Shown here in pieces: positions 11,731-23,284 of a stretch of DNA of 64,000 nt. This stretch comes from Paramarasmius palmivorus (Eukaryota > Basidiomycota > Agaricomycetes > Agaricales > Marasmiaceae). Both the position numbers and the translations under genes were made by a program. Numbering within the stretch: position 1 is the first letter of the stretch; each line of letters opens with the position of its first letter. The stretch spans positions 248,001 to 312,000 of the forward strand of contig JAYKXP010000037.1 in assembly GCA_037176845.1 (NCBI GenBank). Direction: 5' to 3'. A model generated the notes under the pieces. It made no database searches, was not told where the DNA came from, and was given only the letters and a program-made list of their open reading frames with translations.

Positions 11731-12660
11731 AGTACGTCGTTGAAGCTGTATTATGTTTACAGGGCCTCCCGTCTCAGACTCCTACTCTAAAGGAGGCGAA
11801 ATCACGCTTCGACGACTTTCAGAGCATTCACATATATCTAGGCGGCGAGATTCATCGAGCAATACGTGTTAAGTAATGGAGTAAACCTTCCGATTGTGTG
11901 CTGTTTTGACGTCTTGGCAGGGCTAATTTCTAGTTTGGCACCGATCCTTCGTTTATCTTTACAAGAAGGCTCTTCGCGGAGAATGTGACTGCTTGTAGTT
12001 CCTGCACTTGCCACTCACTGATTTCTACCCCACTCAAGATACTGGGATTGGACACTCGACGTCGAAGATGAAATGGATTCGTGCGTTCAGTTTACACGAG
12101 GGGTACTCATGGGTCCTCCACAGGTTCGCCGCCTCTCCGGTCTTCGATTCGACACACGGATTGGGAGGGAATGGTGCTGATACACCTAATTATAATGGCC
12201 TGTTCAGTAACGTTTCGGTACTCCTGATTCGGAATTAGGTGGTCCTGGCGGCGTGTATCCTTTTGCATCCCATAACCAAGTTGGGCCCGGGAACCACGAA
12301 CACAAATCACTGCCGCACATGGTGGTTCACACCACTGTAACCTCGAACTATCACTACCAGGAAATATCCGAACTTTCAGAATACGACACTTTCGAAGAAT
12401 TTAGGAATCGCATGATAATGATCACTCTGCGGCCGGATGTCTAAATTCTTTGGATAGGTTGTACAGTACTTCAGGACCGTCAACAGTGGACTCTCGTAAA
12501 AATATAACGCTCGATTTCGCCTTTTCATTCGGGGGACCAGTGCCAGGTGTGTCTATTCGCAATGCCATGATGGATATCAGGATTCAGGAACAGCCTATGT
12601 TACGATTACGCTTGATGGATACGCTTACAGGTACATACATACATAAGAAACAAATGTATC
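11731..12660 (+). pseudogene. tyrosinase relic lacking the CuB site
   Basis: Stretches recognisable as a short fungal tyrosinase occur in order but not in one frame. They are: YVVEAVLCLQGLPSQTP (from about 11733), SRFDDFQSIHIYLGGEIH (CuA His-1 and His-2), FLVWHRSFVYLYKKALRGEC (His-3, near 11925-11985), YWDWTLD (12040), SPVFDSTHGLGGNGAD, LGPGTTNTNHC (near 12280), YDTFEEFRNRM, LDRLY (12450), and VDSRKNITLDF...FGGPVPGVSI (near 12490-12570). A TAA stands just before FLVWHR, a TAG follows GECDCL, and frames change between blocks. Between FRNRM and LDRLY only about 30 bases remain where a working enzyme has the CuB histidines (HxxxH and HHxxxD), so CuB is deleted. The enzyme would have oxidised phenols; this copy cannot. 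Confidence 0.78.
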
Positions 12661-12700
12661 AAATTTAGCAATACTCAAGATTGATTGGAATTATGCCAGA

Positions 12701-14792
12701 TTATGCTCTACAAAGACCAAGAGATCCTCTCTCCATGTTCACATATAATCCATTGACCACTTCATGCCGGGAGCTACCCTGCTCTGTGAAAATCATTCCA
12801 AGCGCTTTGTCCGAATTGACCTTCCACAGAACTTGCTTGAGCTCTTCATCATTGCCTGCAACAGCTTCCACCGCTTTCAAGTTCATAATCGGCGCATCCA
12901 AGGCAACGAGACCAGGATCCACGCGGTGTGCGACCCTTGCTCGCATCTCAGGGTCTACCGGTCCGATTGCGTGTTTGCAGAATTCCATGGCGTCCTCCAA
13001 TTCTTGCACACTGAGATCGACCTCGTGCTCCGTAGCTCCTTGTATGACTGGAGACGTTATTTAGAAAACTTTAATGGAATTATGATCCAATCCTACCTGG
13101 TCTGAGGAAATTGAACGCTCTGTCGAAGTTATCTTCGTCGACTTCGGACAAGACGGGATCCGCCTGAGCCTTAATTTGTCTGTACGCTGCCCAGACCACG
13201 ACCAGAAATCTGGTAATTGTCAGTGGCACTGCTCATTCGAGCGAAAATACTAAATAGTCGAAATACCTGGTGTATGAAGTTCCGAACTTTGTCGTGTGGA
13301 AGGCTGCAGCTTCCTCGTCTGTACAATGGCCACGCATAGCAGCAGCAATCGTACAAGCTGCTGTAAAGCCGCTCGTAAATGCGAGATGCACCCCAGATGA
13401 GAACAGTGGGTCTATGAAAGCTAGGACGGGGTTAGTACGCCAGGCCAAAAATAAATTGACTTTCCAATCTTACCTCCTGCGTCCCCAGCGATACGGTAGT
13501 GAGGACCTGCGTATTTTGGCGCAGAGTAGCTGTAGTCACCAGCACTGCGTACAGAACCGCTGAATGTGGCGTCCCCCAACAAGCGAAGAAGACCAGGAGC
13601 ATTCTTGAGTTGTTCGAGATAATATTTGGTCGATCTGTTCTCCTCGGGCCCGACAGCAAGATCTGCTTTCTTTGATCGGCTAAGCTTCTCGTCCTGTACG
13701 ATACCGACAGAGACGGTTCCTATAGTCAACAGGTTACAAACAAATTATCCATGCTAGTATATCAAGACGAACCATTATGCAGCGGGATGAACCATGCCCA
13801 CCCAGATTCATCTTTTTCAATGTCTTAGTCGACGAAGAGTTTTTTTGGGGAAAGTCTTTCTCACCAGTCAGAGCTTCAAACCATGGAGCATTCTCGCGGT
13901 CTGTCCCGGGAGAGTACATTCCAGTATTACGCCAGTAAGACCAAACAGCGACGTTGCGGAGGGACTCGTTCATCTTCCTATTCTTGAGGTACTTCGTCGA
14001 CATGATTCCGGTACGTCCAGATGCATCCACAAGCCATTCAAACGCAATCGTGCCGCGTTGACCAGATTTCATCGTCCAAGTAGCCGCGACAGGCCTCTGC
14101 GTGTCTTCCGGGGAGAAGTGTATCTCATTGACATTGACACCCTCATAAACACGGGCACCACAATCCGCCGCATGCCTTAGCAGGAGCTCATCTAGTTCTG
14201 AACGAACCTGAAAGATAGAAATAAGGCCGTATGCTCACATACAGGTTTAGAAGATGACAAACCACGTTCCAAGCGCTGTTCTCTTTGTCGAAGGCTACAA
14301 AGTTCGTGTCTGAAAAGCCCTCTCTTCAGTATTTGAGCATGGAAATAAGCCCTACAAGGTACTTACATCCTTCCTGTTTGAATTGGTTGAGTTTGATAGC
14401 TGCTCCGGGCTAATTCTGCATTTGAGGGTCGCCTAGTCTATTCGACAGGAACTACACTGACCTTTACGGTGAATTTGTGAGCTTCGACCTTCTCCTTGGC
14501 GCCAATGAAAGAGAGAAAACTCTTGAACGAGGGTATCATACTCTCTCCAATATGATAACGAGGAAAGTGTTCTTTTTCAAGTACTGTAACTTCAAAGCCC
14601 TCTGTATTTGAACATCAGTTTTGGGGTCGAGTACATTGCGCATTGCACACCTCGGGCTAGAGCGGATGCTGCATATGACCCTGCTGGTCCTCCGCCAATA
14701 ACCAGAACACACGTTGAAGTTGGCTGGTAAATAAGGTGAGTAACTTGAGAGTGGAAGAGAAGAGGATATCGTACAATAGTAGAAATTGCCAT
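12701..14792 (-). CDS. flavin-dependent halogenase (fungal, phenol/tryptophan halogenase superfamily)
   Basis: About 520 residues from roughly ten exons, all with GT-AG introns. The start MAISTI is split from PTSTCVLVIGGGPAGSYAAS by an intron. Family marks: FAD-binding GxGxxG as GGGPAGSY at the N-terminus; EKEHFPRYHIGESMIPS; a FAD-proximal 'VDASGRTG' segment; the halogenase signature WxWxIP, here GWAWFIPLHNG (near 13770-13800); and the second FAD motif AGDAGAFIDPLFSSGVHLA. The protein uses reduced flavin, oxygen and halide to chlorinate an electron-rich, often free phenolic, substrate, as in the Armillaria melleolide halogenases and fungal Rdc2 (family knowledge). No lesion found. The flanking tyrosinase relic and MFS gene could point to phenolic metabolism, but no core synthase lies in the window. 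Confidence 0.88.
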
Positions 14793-15680
14793 CGTAAGTG
14801 GTGAATGTGTTGCTAAGTGTCGCAGTCTGGGCTCTAAATACCCTCTGAACTGGCCCTGTGCCCATACTCCATATGGTTCAGATCCCCAAGCTCCAGCCTC
14901 AATCATGGAAGTAGGAAATAAGAGCCACTAATCGTGGACTAGTCAAATTACAGGAGGGAATGGAGATCTTGAGCTGTGTGTTTGTCAGTACGCGGATACG
15001 ATTTCCAGAAATAAGCTAGACACTTTATGACACGAAGCGAAAAAGTGCCCATTAGGTTACCGACATCCTATTCGCGAGGAAACTAGCGTTTGATTCATAG
15101 GCCCTTCGTGCACAATGATGTGAAGAATCGCGACTCGTCTAGATTGATCAAGGCGGGGGCCATTCGAGGAAAACCTCGGGATTGTCCAACATTGTCAACG
15201 GCGAGTAACCTTGATTTTTGTTCGGACATGATCTGGCCTATGTTCATTGCTATCATTTTTTTTTTCATCATCATTCCAGAGCAGCATATTAAACTCGTAC
15301 CATCAAGTTGGGCACAGGGCTCTCGGAAGCTAGTCTATGAAAGGATACGGCGTAAGGCTTTAAGGCCTTACGAGCAAACGGCCGTGGGAAAAGGTTTCCC
15401 CTCAACAAAGCCCCGGCAAATGCCGTCACGGTCGCCGTCAAGTGCCGGAAAATAGCTCAATATGGCATAGCTTGAATGCCATTGACAAATCTTCTCTACG
15501 CTTGACGAGGACTATCTCAGGGATATGTAGCTGGTGCACTAGTATCGTGTGCTGACTCATCTGTTATGGAGACTCGTAACATTTGCCGAATAAAATAAAA
15601 CATAGAATTCTCTGCAATAATGCAATATATGCTTTAGTACGTGAGGTCGCTAGATCTCCGATGCGCAAGCTAAACCTAGG
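14793..15680. other. intergenic
   Basis: Promoter side of the halogenase and 3' side of the first DUF6534 gene. An open frame at 15090-15455 has no domain. Nothing else seen apart from an A/T-rich stretch near 15260-15300. Confidence 0.4.
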
Positions 15681-17448
15681 CTACACCGTTGCCGCTTGGG
15701 AAGAGGAATCGCGGCGGACGGTAATTTTCCTTTCCTCGACCTAGATTTGTGGGTTTTGAGTTTAATTCGTAGAGAAAATCTCAACTTGACTCACCTCTTT
15801 GTCAAGATTGTGTTCGATATTGCTCGCGTGGCGCTCCAAAGTTGTCGACTTTTCATCGTCGGTATGAACTAGTGCTGTACGAATGACGCCTACGGTGGAA
15901 TATTCTTCAGAACAAAAGATCTCTTATTTAAGAAAGTACATACGTATCCCCTGTAGGCTCGGCTCAGGGCGTCGTACTGGTGTATCGCTCAAGTCGATAT
16001 CATGGAATGCATTTGTTGGCTGACCAGCGTTACCACGAAGACGGGTCCGAGAGTTTAAGTTGTGTAGCTAAAGTGGCGGATCAAAAAAAAAAAAAAACAA
16101 GCTAACGGGTATCTCAAGTGATGCTTACCATTGTGATAGCATATATGCGACCCAAAGTGAATCCAATGCCAACAGAAACTGTGCGGCGTCAGCAAGGGAG
16201 ACGATTGACGGAGGAAAGTGCACACCGTTGCCATCGGGGTTGTTCAGATAAACCAGAAGAGCGATTGTAGCAAATATTGAACCAGGTGAACCCGTTTGGA
16301 TTGCAAGTGTCGTCAATTGCCTTATCATACTGGAAATCAAGATCAGGTAAGCACTATTTCCAAGAACCCCTGGTGAGTTGAGATTACCTATTTGTTCTTC
16401 TGAAAGGAGATTTATATCGGTGCAGTGCGAATATCAAGACACCCGCAATTGAGACATCAGCTACGGCACTACACACGAGCCAAACCCTGAAGCGATCTTT
16501 GAGAATGTGTTCGCCATCAGGAGAATGGAAACGTACGTGACTGGAATTCTAACGCTTTCCCTCTCATCGAATGTCGAATGTTCAACTACTATCACTGCTG
16601 TTGCCAATGCACCCCCAAACTATAACCGATGGTGAGATCCGACAGGTAATTCATATGCAAAGAACACGAGACCCACGGCTGCGATACTCGCAAGTACAAG
16701 GAACGGTGTTATGAATACACTCCTCGTCCTGCACCGGCGCACTTGTTCTGTGCCTTGTTCCGAGTATCCAAACATAATAACAACTCACAAGGTCCAGAAC
16801 CTGTAGACCAGGAATTGTTGTACGATGAAGGCCGAAGCACCAGTCGTAACAAGGTATGTTGGGAATGGCTGGACGTAAAAATATATATCAGAGAATTGGG
16901 TGGCTACAGAGATGTCAGTACTTCACCCAATATTGGTTCTGCAGGAATTCTCTATCGCCTGTATTGCGACGCAACCCAATCAGTACATTGGACGTAATTA
17001 CAGAGCGGCGCTTACCCCAATGTAGGACGGTGTACTGCATGGTTCGCGGGTCAATGTGAGCGCTCCTGTGGGTTGAATGAACATGCAAACCATGTATGCA
17101 CAGGCGTAATGATTGATGGTTGAAACTGTGTCGACGGCAAGGGTCAAGCCTACAATAGCCTTTAAATACGAGGGATCTTGATGGAATCGGGTGAAATATG
17201 TATGAGCCTGTCATCATACCGTATAAGTGACGGTTGCCAACGCTAAGCACTAAGGGATACGCACCATAATCAGCTCAATCATGAACAGATACTAAGAGCA
17301 CGTCAACTCCTCGTGTCGTATATGCAAAAGGACTGCAGACCGAATTTGCCCATGTTCCACCCAATAGTCCTCTAGAATCATTGAATCTATGAACGACAGG
17401 AAACAAGAGGTAATCGTACCCAAGCAAGTTATCAAGACCACCTTGCAT
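15681..17448 (-). CDS. DUF6534-type multi-pass membrane protein, copy A
   Basis: Start MQGGLDNLLG at 17448; last exon ends ...RRDSSSQAATV at 15681. The spliced product carries GGLLGGTWANS-YLFMIELIM (first helix), AHTYFTRFHQDPSYLKAIVGLTLAVDTVSTINHYACAYM, a TGASAFIVQQFLVYRFW helix, and the C-terminal signature MIRQLTTLAIQTGSPGSIFATIALLVYL followed by the last helix, with IRTALVHTDDEKS in the tail. This is the basidiomycete DUF6534 pattern ('IxxLxxxAxxTGxxxSxxAxxxLxxY'). About seven membrane helices; function unknown. The intron between WANS and YLFMIE starts at TCG/GT and is in the same place in copies B and C. First of a three-gene tandem array on one strand. Many exons are short, so exact limits are approximate. 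Confidence 0.72.
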
Positions 17449-18357
17449 GACAGTCAAAAGCAAGTTACGGAGGCGAGAGGCTTCGAAGGAAGCATGCCTG
17501 TCCTCGTGTTTAAGTAAGAACCACAGCAGTCTGCAGCTTCAAAATCGCACGCTGGGCGCTGGGGGAAAATTGTCTTCTTTCGGAGGTTCTTAATAGCTTG
17601 ATTAACTGGAAGAATGAAGTGTGCACTTACATTAATTTGTTCGACAGTCAGAGCGGATGCCACATCCGGCTGGTAGCCCTTCGGCCGCTTGGCGAAGTAT
17701 GCTGCGAATGCGGCATGTGTCAGTAAAAATGGACTCTGCCTCTGGACATATGCCGTACACTCATTCTCATTGGCACAGGTCAGGCGGAGCAAAGTCGGAA
17801 ATGATGCATGAGTGAATCGCCGGCAGCCCAAGAAGCACGGCATCAACCAATGGAGAACTGGAAACGAGTTGGGGTCAGCTTCCCAGCTCGATGTCAAAAT
17901 CGGTATACTTAGGCTTGTTGAATCATCTGATCTTGCCTGCAACAGCAATCACTGCCGGTGCGAGAAGTTGCTGTGTTTTCATGGTGCAGGAATTAGAAAA
18001 CAACTGAAGAGCATGAGAGATAAGTGCGCACTGACACAATTGAACACGGTCATGGAGTGAGCTCAGGCTGAGGCCCGGTTGATATCAGACCTATTTTAAT
18101 TTAAGTACTCGGCATTCCATCAATTTTGTGGTTATTTTACCACGTGATTGGGAACAAAGTGGGAATTTCAATCGGCGAAAAGATACAGATCACATCCGCA
18201 GCTGGCGACTCGCCATCTACACTGGTAGAGATGAGAGGTTCAATCAGAATCGCACATTGAATTTTTTCGACTGTCCTTATAAAGAAGAAGTACCGAGGCA
18301 GGTATTCCTACTATACGATCACCGTCGTTTCATGGTGCCACCGAGCCTTTCCTCCCT
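17449..18357. repeat. upstream segment duplicated between DUF6534 copies A and B
   Basis: Parts of this interval recur upstream of copy B. TTGTTCGACAGTCA with a nearby AGAATGAAGTG (17607-17655) matches 20175-20215, and a GCTTCCCAG...GACGTCAAA-like block (about 17878-17900) matches about 20490-20515. A minus-strand open frame of 164 codons (17454-17948), preceded by a signal-like MKTQQLLAPAVIAVAG at 17982, is present but not conserved as a frame in the B unit. It is read as duplicated non-coding or decayed sequence. Confidence 0.4.
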
Positions 18358-20033
18358 TCATCCTGCAAATGTAGTCATGAGTTTACTTCCCTCAAGGAAA
18401 AGATTGACTGCATTTACCCAAACATTAAAACTTTGGTCATTTTGACCCACAGGTTGCTCCGAGTTTTCATCATCAGTATGAACCAGCACTGTGCGCACAA
18501 CACCTATAGCAGGAGAAAAATAAACATATTAGGGGAGCTTGTTAGCCAAGAAATGACATACGTATTCCGTGTGTGCTGGGGTCAATAGAGTCGTGTCGTG
18601 TTGTTATGGTGCTCAAGTGAAAATCATCGAATGCACTTGTCACTGGTCCACTACGGAGATATGCTCGGGAATTTAGGTTGTGGAACTGGGTTGTTTGATT
18701 GAGACCAAGACAACCTAGCGGACGACTCCAGCTTACCATCGTGATCGCATATACACGACCTATGGTGAACCCAACGCCTACAGAAACTGTGCGTATTTCA
18801 GGATCAGAAGCAGCGGATAGATGAGACTGCTTACTGTTGCCGTCAGGGTCATTCAGATAGATTGCCAAAGCAATCGTAGCGACTATAGAACCTGAGGATC
18901 CCGTTTGAATTGCAATTGTCGTCAATTGCTTGATCATGCTGTGAATGCATGTTGAGTGAAGATCAGTGCGAGTCGTTCACGAGGTGAAATTACCTGTTTG
19001 TTCTACTGAAAGGAGACTTGTATCTTTGCAACGCATATATGAGGAAGCCCGCAAGTAAGACATCGGCTACAGCGCTGCACACCAACCAAATTCTAGAAGG
19101 GCTTCCCACAATCTGTACAATCACCATAGGGAAAGAATCACATACGTGACTGGGATTCTGACACGATCCCGCTCCTCAAATGTAGAATGTTCAACGACAA
19201 GAACTGCTGTCGCTAATGCGCCCCCAAACTATAATCAAAGATGGGACACAGATGCAATGACGGAAGAACATGATAATCACGGCTGAAATGCTTGCTAGCA
19301 CAAGGCATGGAGTTATAAGTTTGTTTCGTGTTCTATAGCCGTCAATACCATATGCAATCCTGATTCCAGCACAACGACTTACAGGTGCCAAAAGCGGTAG
19401 GTCAAGAACAGTTGCACTATGAACGCAGAGGCTCCTGTTGTTGCACGATATACCGGAAATGGCTGCACGATGTCAGGGTAGGAGCGAGCGAGGATATGTA
19501 ATGATGGAACACCTTACCCAAGACTGAGTCTGCAGGAAATCCCTGTCACCTGAAAGGCGCTTAGCCGATGAACTGAATTATGGAAAAAGTGCGCACCCCA
19601 GTGAAGGACTGTATACTGGATGCACTCCCCTTGTTAACAAAGTCTAGCAATGTGGGGACGTGAAAATACGTACCATATACGCACAGGCATAGTGATTGAC
19701 GGTCGAGATTGTGTCGACTGTGAGTGTCAATCGTACGATAGTTTTGAGCCATAGAGGATCTTGACGAAACCGAGTGAAATACGTTTGAGCCTGCGGAGAT
19801 AGTAGAGTGAGCGACGCCTTTTAGTATCGAGCAGAGTCAATACTTACCATAATCAGCTCAATCATGAACAGATACTGAAAGAAATCAGCGTTCGTTCTAG
19901 ATGTACGAGTAGAACCCCGTACCGAATTGGCCCACGTTCCTGCCAATAGTCCCCTGCAAACCGTCGAATAAGCCAGTGATAAGGAGTACGAAAGTAGATC
20001 ATACCCGAGCATATTGTTAGGACCCCGTAGCAT
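18358..20033 (-). CDS. DUF6534-type multi-pass membrane protein, copy B
   Basis: Start MLRGPNNMLG at 20033, spliced to GLLAGTWANS, then to YLFMIELIM, then AQTYFTRFRQDPLWLKTIVRLTLTVDTISTVNHYACAYM. Further down are the family signature MIKQLTTIAIQTGSSGSIVATIALAIYL and the last helix with VSVGVGFTIGRVYAITM, continued by a LHNLNSRAYLRSG-type segment. The tail holds GVVRTVLVHTDDENSEQP. It is the closest relative of copy A in the window. The C-terminal end differs from A and C: it runs on to a stop at 18358 without the RRDS-type ending seen in the others, so the last exon is less certain. Function unknown; expected in a cellular membrane. Confidence 0.7.
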
Positions 20034-20814
20034 GGCGAGTAATGATAGATTACAACAGAAGCTTCCAGGCCAAGGAAGTGGGTCCCACTTCGTGGTTAAA
20101 TGTGGATGACGGCGTCAAAGTCGTACGCTGGGAGTGCGCTTAGGTATAACCGCCTCTTGATTGACTTCTATGATCTAGAAGAATGAAGTGAGCTTGGAGA
20201 GATTGTTCGACAGTCATAGCGAACCCTGCACCGAGCTACCAATCGCCGACACTTGGGCAGGACGAGATGCGCTGCAAACCCAATATGCGCTACCCATAAA
20301 ACAGATATTGTGACCAGACTTATCGACTCTTCCATCGGGTATGTCACTCGTTCAATCGAGTCAAAATTCCAGTAGCGTAAGTAATCTGCATAGGCCCAGC
20401 TTCCTCGCACACGGAGATGGATGGTTTTGGCTCTTATGCCGCGGTGCATGAGCTCCCATAAGTTGGTGTTGGACCCTGAAGGACGAGGTAGCAGCTTCCC
20501 AGTTTGACGTCAAATTAGGCACAGGTCATTTGATTCTTCGCGAAGCTCTGCAAGAACGTGGCGGGCATCTTGAATGGTGTATGAGAAAGAATAGATTAGA
20601 TATGTGTACCATCATGGCGACTCACCGTTAATGCCGACACAGGGTTCAATTTACATAGTCGGTCATAACTGCAATCAGTCGACGTCTCGAACACGCAGTC
20701 CCCATATTATTCGCAACCCAAGGGACTGGTCAGCGGTACTTCTTAAATTCGATAACATCTCACTATATTCAGCGACCGAAAGCATAACAAAGGAGTGACA
20801 GTTTTTATACGGCT
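20034..20814. other. upstream region of DUF6534 copy B / 3' flank of copy C
   Basis: Contains the B-side partners of the duplicated blocks described upstream of copy A. A minus-strand open frame at 20168-20449 has no recognisable domain. Confidence 0.35.
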
Positions 20815-22617
20815 GTAGGGGTATTGTCCACGGAATCCCGCCGAGGTACATCGGGCTTCACATCAAAATTCTTTCATAAACGAGGTGAGATGGTGTTCGA
20901 TGTATGTAATCAAGACGACTACTCACTTCCTGATCATTATCATCTGTAGGCGTACTTTCAACATGATCCAGGGCCACTGATTTCTGTTCATCGATATGGA
21001 GCACTGCTGTGCGGTGAACATCTACAGGGTGACGAGTAAGAATGTTGTCATAAATGAATCGGAGGGACATACGAATGGCCTCATCGCGGGTATCAGCTGC
21101 CTCCGATGTCTGGAAGCCGCGTAGAAACGTGTCGCCCACGGCGAGGTGCATAGTAGTGTCCTCAGCCCCTTGAGTTGTACGTGCGCCCAATTGCCGAACA
21201 TATGCCCTTGAATTCAGATTGTGGAGCTGCGTGGAGAGCGTTGTCGTCAATACTAGGTCATCCGTTAGACTAAAAAAAAGTGAACCATCGTAAGGGCATA
21301 AACACGACCCAAAGAGAAAGCGACTCCGACGGAGACTGAGACGATTAGTGTCACTGGACTTGTCAGACGACCGAGGACCCTTTACGCACTGTTGCTCTCA
21401 GTATCGTTGAGATAGATGATCAACGCAATACTGGCTACCACAGACCCCGGTGATCCCGTCTGAATAGCCAAAGTAGTCAGACGCTTGATGAGACTGCAAG
21501 AGATGTCAGCGAGTCCTACATCATGACCACTCAAGATACATACTTTCTGGTCTTCCGAATCGTTGTCTTCATTCGGTGAAGAGTGAAAATCAAGATTGCC
21601 GTAATGGAGACGTCTGTGACAGCGGAAAGTCCTAGCCAGATTCTGTACAGACGTCTTCAATGCACATTTAGATACAGGTTTTCGGATCCACTCACGTAAC
21701 CGGGATTCTAACAGTATCGCGCTGGTCATATGTTGGGTGTTGAATGATGATGACCGCAGTTGCTATCGATCCTGCCATCTAGAGGCACCAGCTATCAAGG
21801 CGGAGAAGGCATGGCAAACAGGATACTAGACATACTGCACACATGCTTGTGAAAACAAGGAATATTGCGACAAACCAGTTCTTCGACCTGTTTGACCTGT
21901 TAGCCGAGGACGTCAGATCAGAAGAGAGAACAGAACCTACAGCATGTAGAAGCGATAGATCAAGAAGTGCTGCACTATCCACGCCGATGCACCAGTTGTG
22001 ATCAGGTACACCGGTATTGGCTGCCCGCTCGGTTAGTGTATGTGCCCTCTCAATCGCAGAGAAAACACACCCAGTATTGATTGTGAAGATACTCCTCATC
22101 GCCTTGAAGTGACCCGCTCAGCTAAATTCAAACACTGGTAACGGAAGAAATTCGGTGAATTACCCCAGTGAGTAATAGTATACTACGAAAACTCCATCAG
22201 TAGAGCCCATTTTTGAGCTAAAACTGGCCACTGACAAGGTAAATGCAGGCGTAATGGTTTATTGTCGAGGTTGTGTCCACCAAGAGCGTTGCGACAACAA
22301 CTGCTTTGAGCCATGCGGGATCGTTACGGTATCTTGTGAAGTAACGATAGCACTACAGGGACGCATTAGTCCGAGACAGGACGGTGAGAGCGCCGAGAGA
22401 AGGCCGCCTCACCATGATGAGCTCAATCATGAAAAAATACTGGAAGAAGGATTAGCCGCCAGTTGAAGAGGTCTGACTCGAATGGCGAACCGAATTGACC
22501 CATGTTCCTGCAAGAAGTCCTCTGTAAGATCGGTGTCAGTTAGTCAATCTTGATGGTTGATAGCCATAGGATTAGATCTCACCCTAAAGACTTATCTATG
22601 GCACCGATACCTGGCAT
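20815..22617 (-). CDS. DUF6534-type multi-pass membrane protein, copy C
   Basis: Start MPGIGAIDKSLG at 22617, spliced to GLLAGTWVNS and then to YFFMIELIM, exactly the exon scheme of copies A and B. The family signature is SLIKRLTTLAIQTGSPGSVVASIALIIYLND (21490-21390). A segment LHNLNSRAYVRQLG follows, then a charged tail with DVHRTAVLHIDEQKSVALDHVES, and a final exon ending VPRRDSVDNTPTAV at 20815. The RRDS tail is shared with copy A. Reading through the WVNS/YFFM intron instead of splicing it gives a stop, which confirms that the intron is real in all three. Function unknown. Confidence 0.72.
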
Positions 22618-23284
22618 ACTAATCCTGGGGAAAGAAAGGAAAATTTGACCGACGCCAATATTTAAGGTATTTGAGAACCACTCCTTTCTACCGAGTACGT
22701 CTTTCGGCTAGCTCTACAAATTATTGGAATCTGCTTGAATCACGGCGCTCGGGTAATGCCATGGGAAATCAGCTGTAATGACGATATACGCTTAGCTGCT
22801 TCACGTACTTATAAATGCATTCAGACCACACGCACTATGGTCATTGGCCAAATGATGGCTTAACAGGGTTCAGCTCCAATCGAGTTAGTTGGACCTTGAG
22901 GAATGTCAGTCTTGATCGGGGACTACGACTGAATTGCAGGAGGGCAAATATGATATTGAGTAACCATAGTGAGGGTATCATACGAGATCTTACCTGAGGC
23001 AACGCCGGGATGAGAGGGATTTGCGCCAGCCAAAGCTGAAAGCCTAAAAATGAAAAATGAAATAGTGTCAGATATAGCGCTATCCTTCGCTGCACTCGAT
23101 CGAATATACCTGTTCACGTTGAAAGCTAATAGACGTCTTGCTGGGTATCGTACGTTCCTGCAGGCTGCGCCCCTGGGCACGGTAATCGCGGATAGCAGTA
23201 TATGACGACCAGGGTAAATTCTTGGGTGCTTCTTCTCAACAGTATGTATGCTTTGAATGGGAGGCCAGTTGCAACAGATGCAAA
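22618..23284. other. intergenic or 3' part of the next gene
   Basis: A minus-strand stretch reading LSALAGANPSHPGVAS between an AG acceptor and a GTAAGA donor (about 22995-23045) could be an exon of the 23285-24652 gene or of a separate small gene. Nothing else recognised. Confidence 0.3.

Noticed and set aside
2459..14792. Complete secondary-metabolite cluster around the halogenase
   Set aside because: No PKS, NRPS, terpene cyclase or P450 is visible; a transporter pair, a dead tyrosinase and one halogenase are not enough.
16084..16098. Poly-A run as a retroposed transcript end
   Set aside because: Lies in an intron of the DUF6534 copy A gene with no target-site duplication or processed gene copy next to it.
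17454..17948. 164-codon minus-strand open frame
   Set aside because: Overlaps a segment duplicated upstream of copy B where the frame is not kept; no domain recognised.
15681..22617. Apparent frameshift or stop in the DUF6534 copies near ...TWANS / VNS
   Set aside because: All three copies have a TCG/GT...AG/TAT intron there; splicing restores the frame in each, so it is not a lesion.
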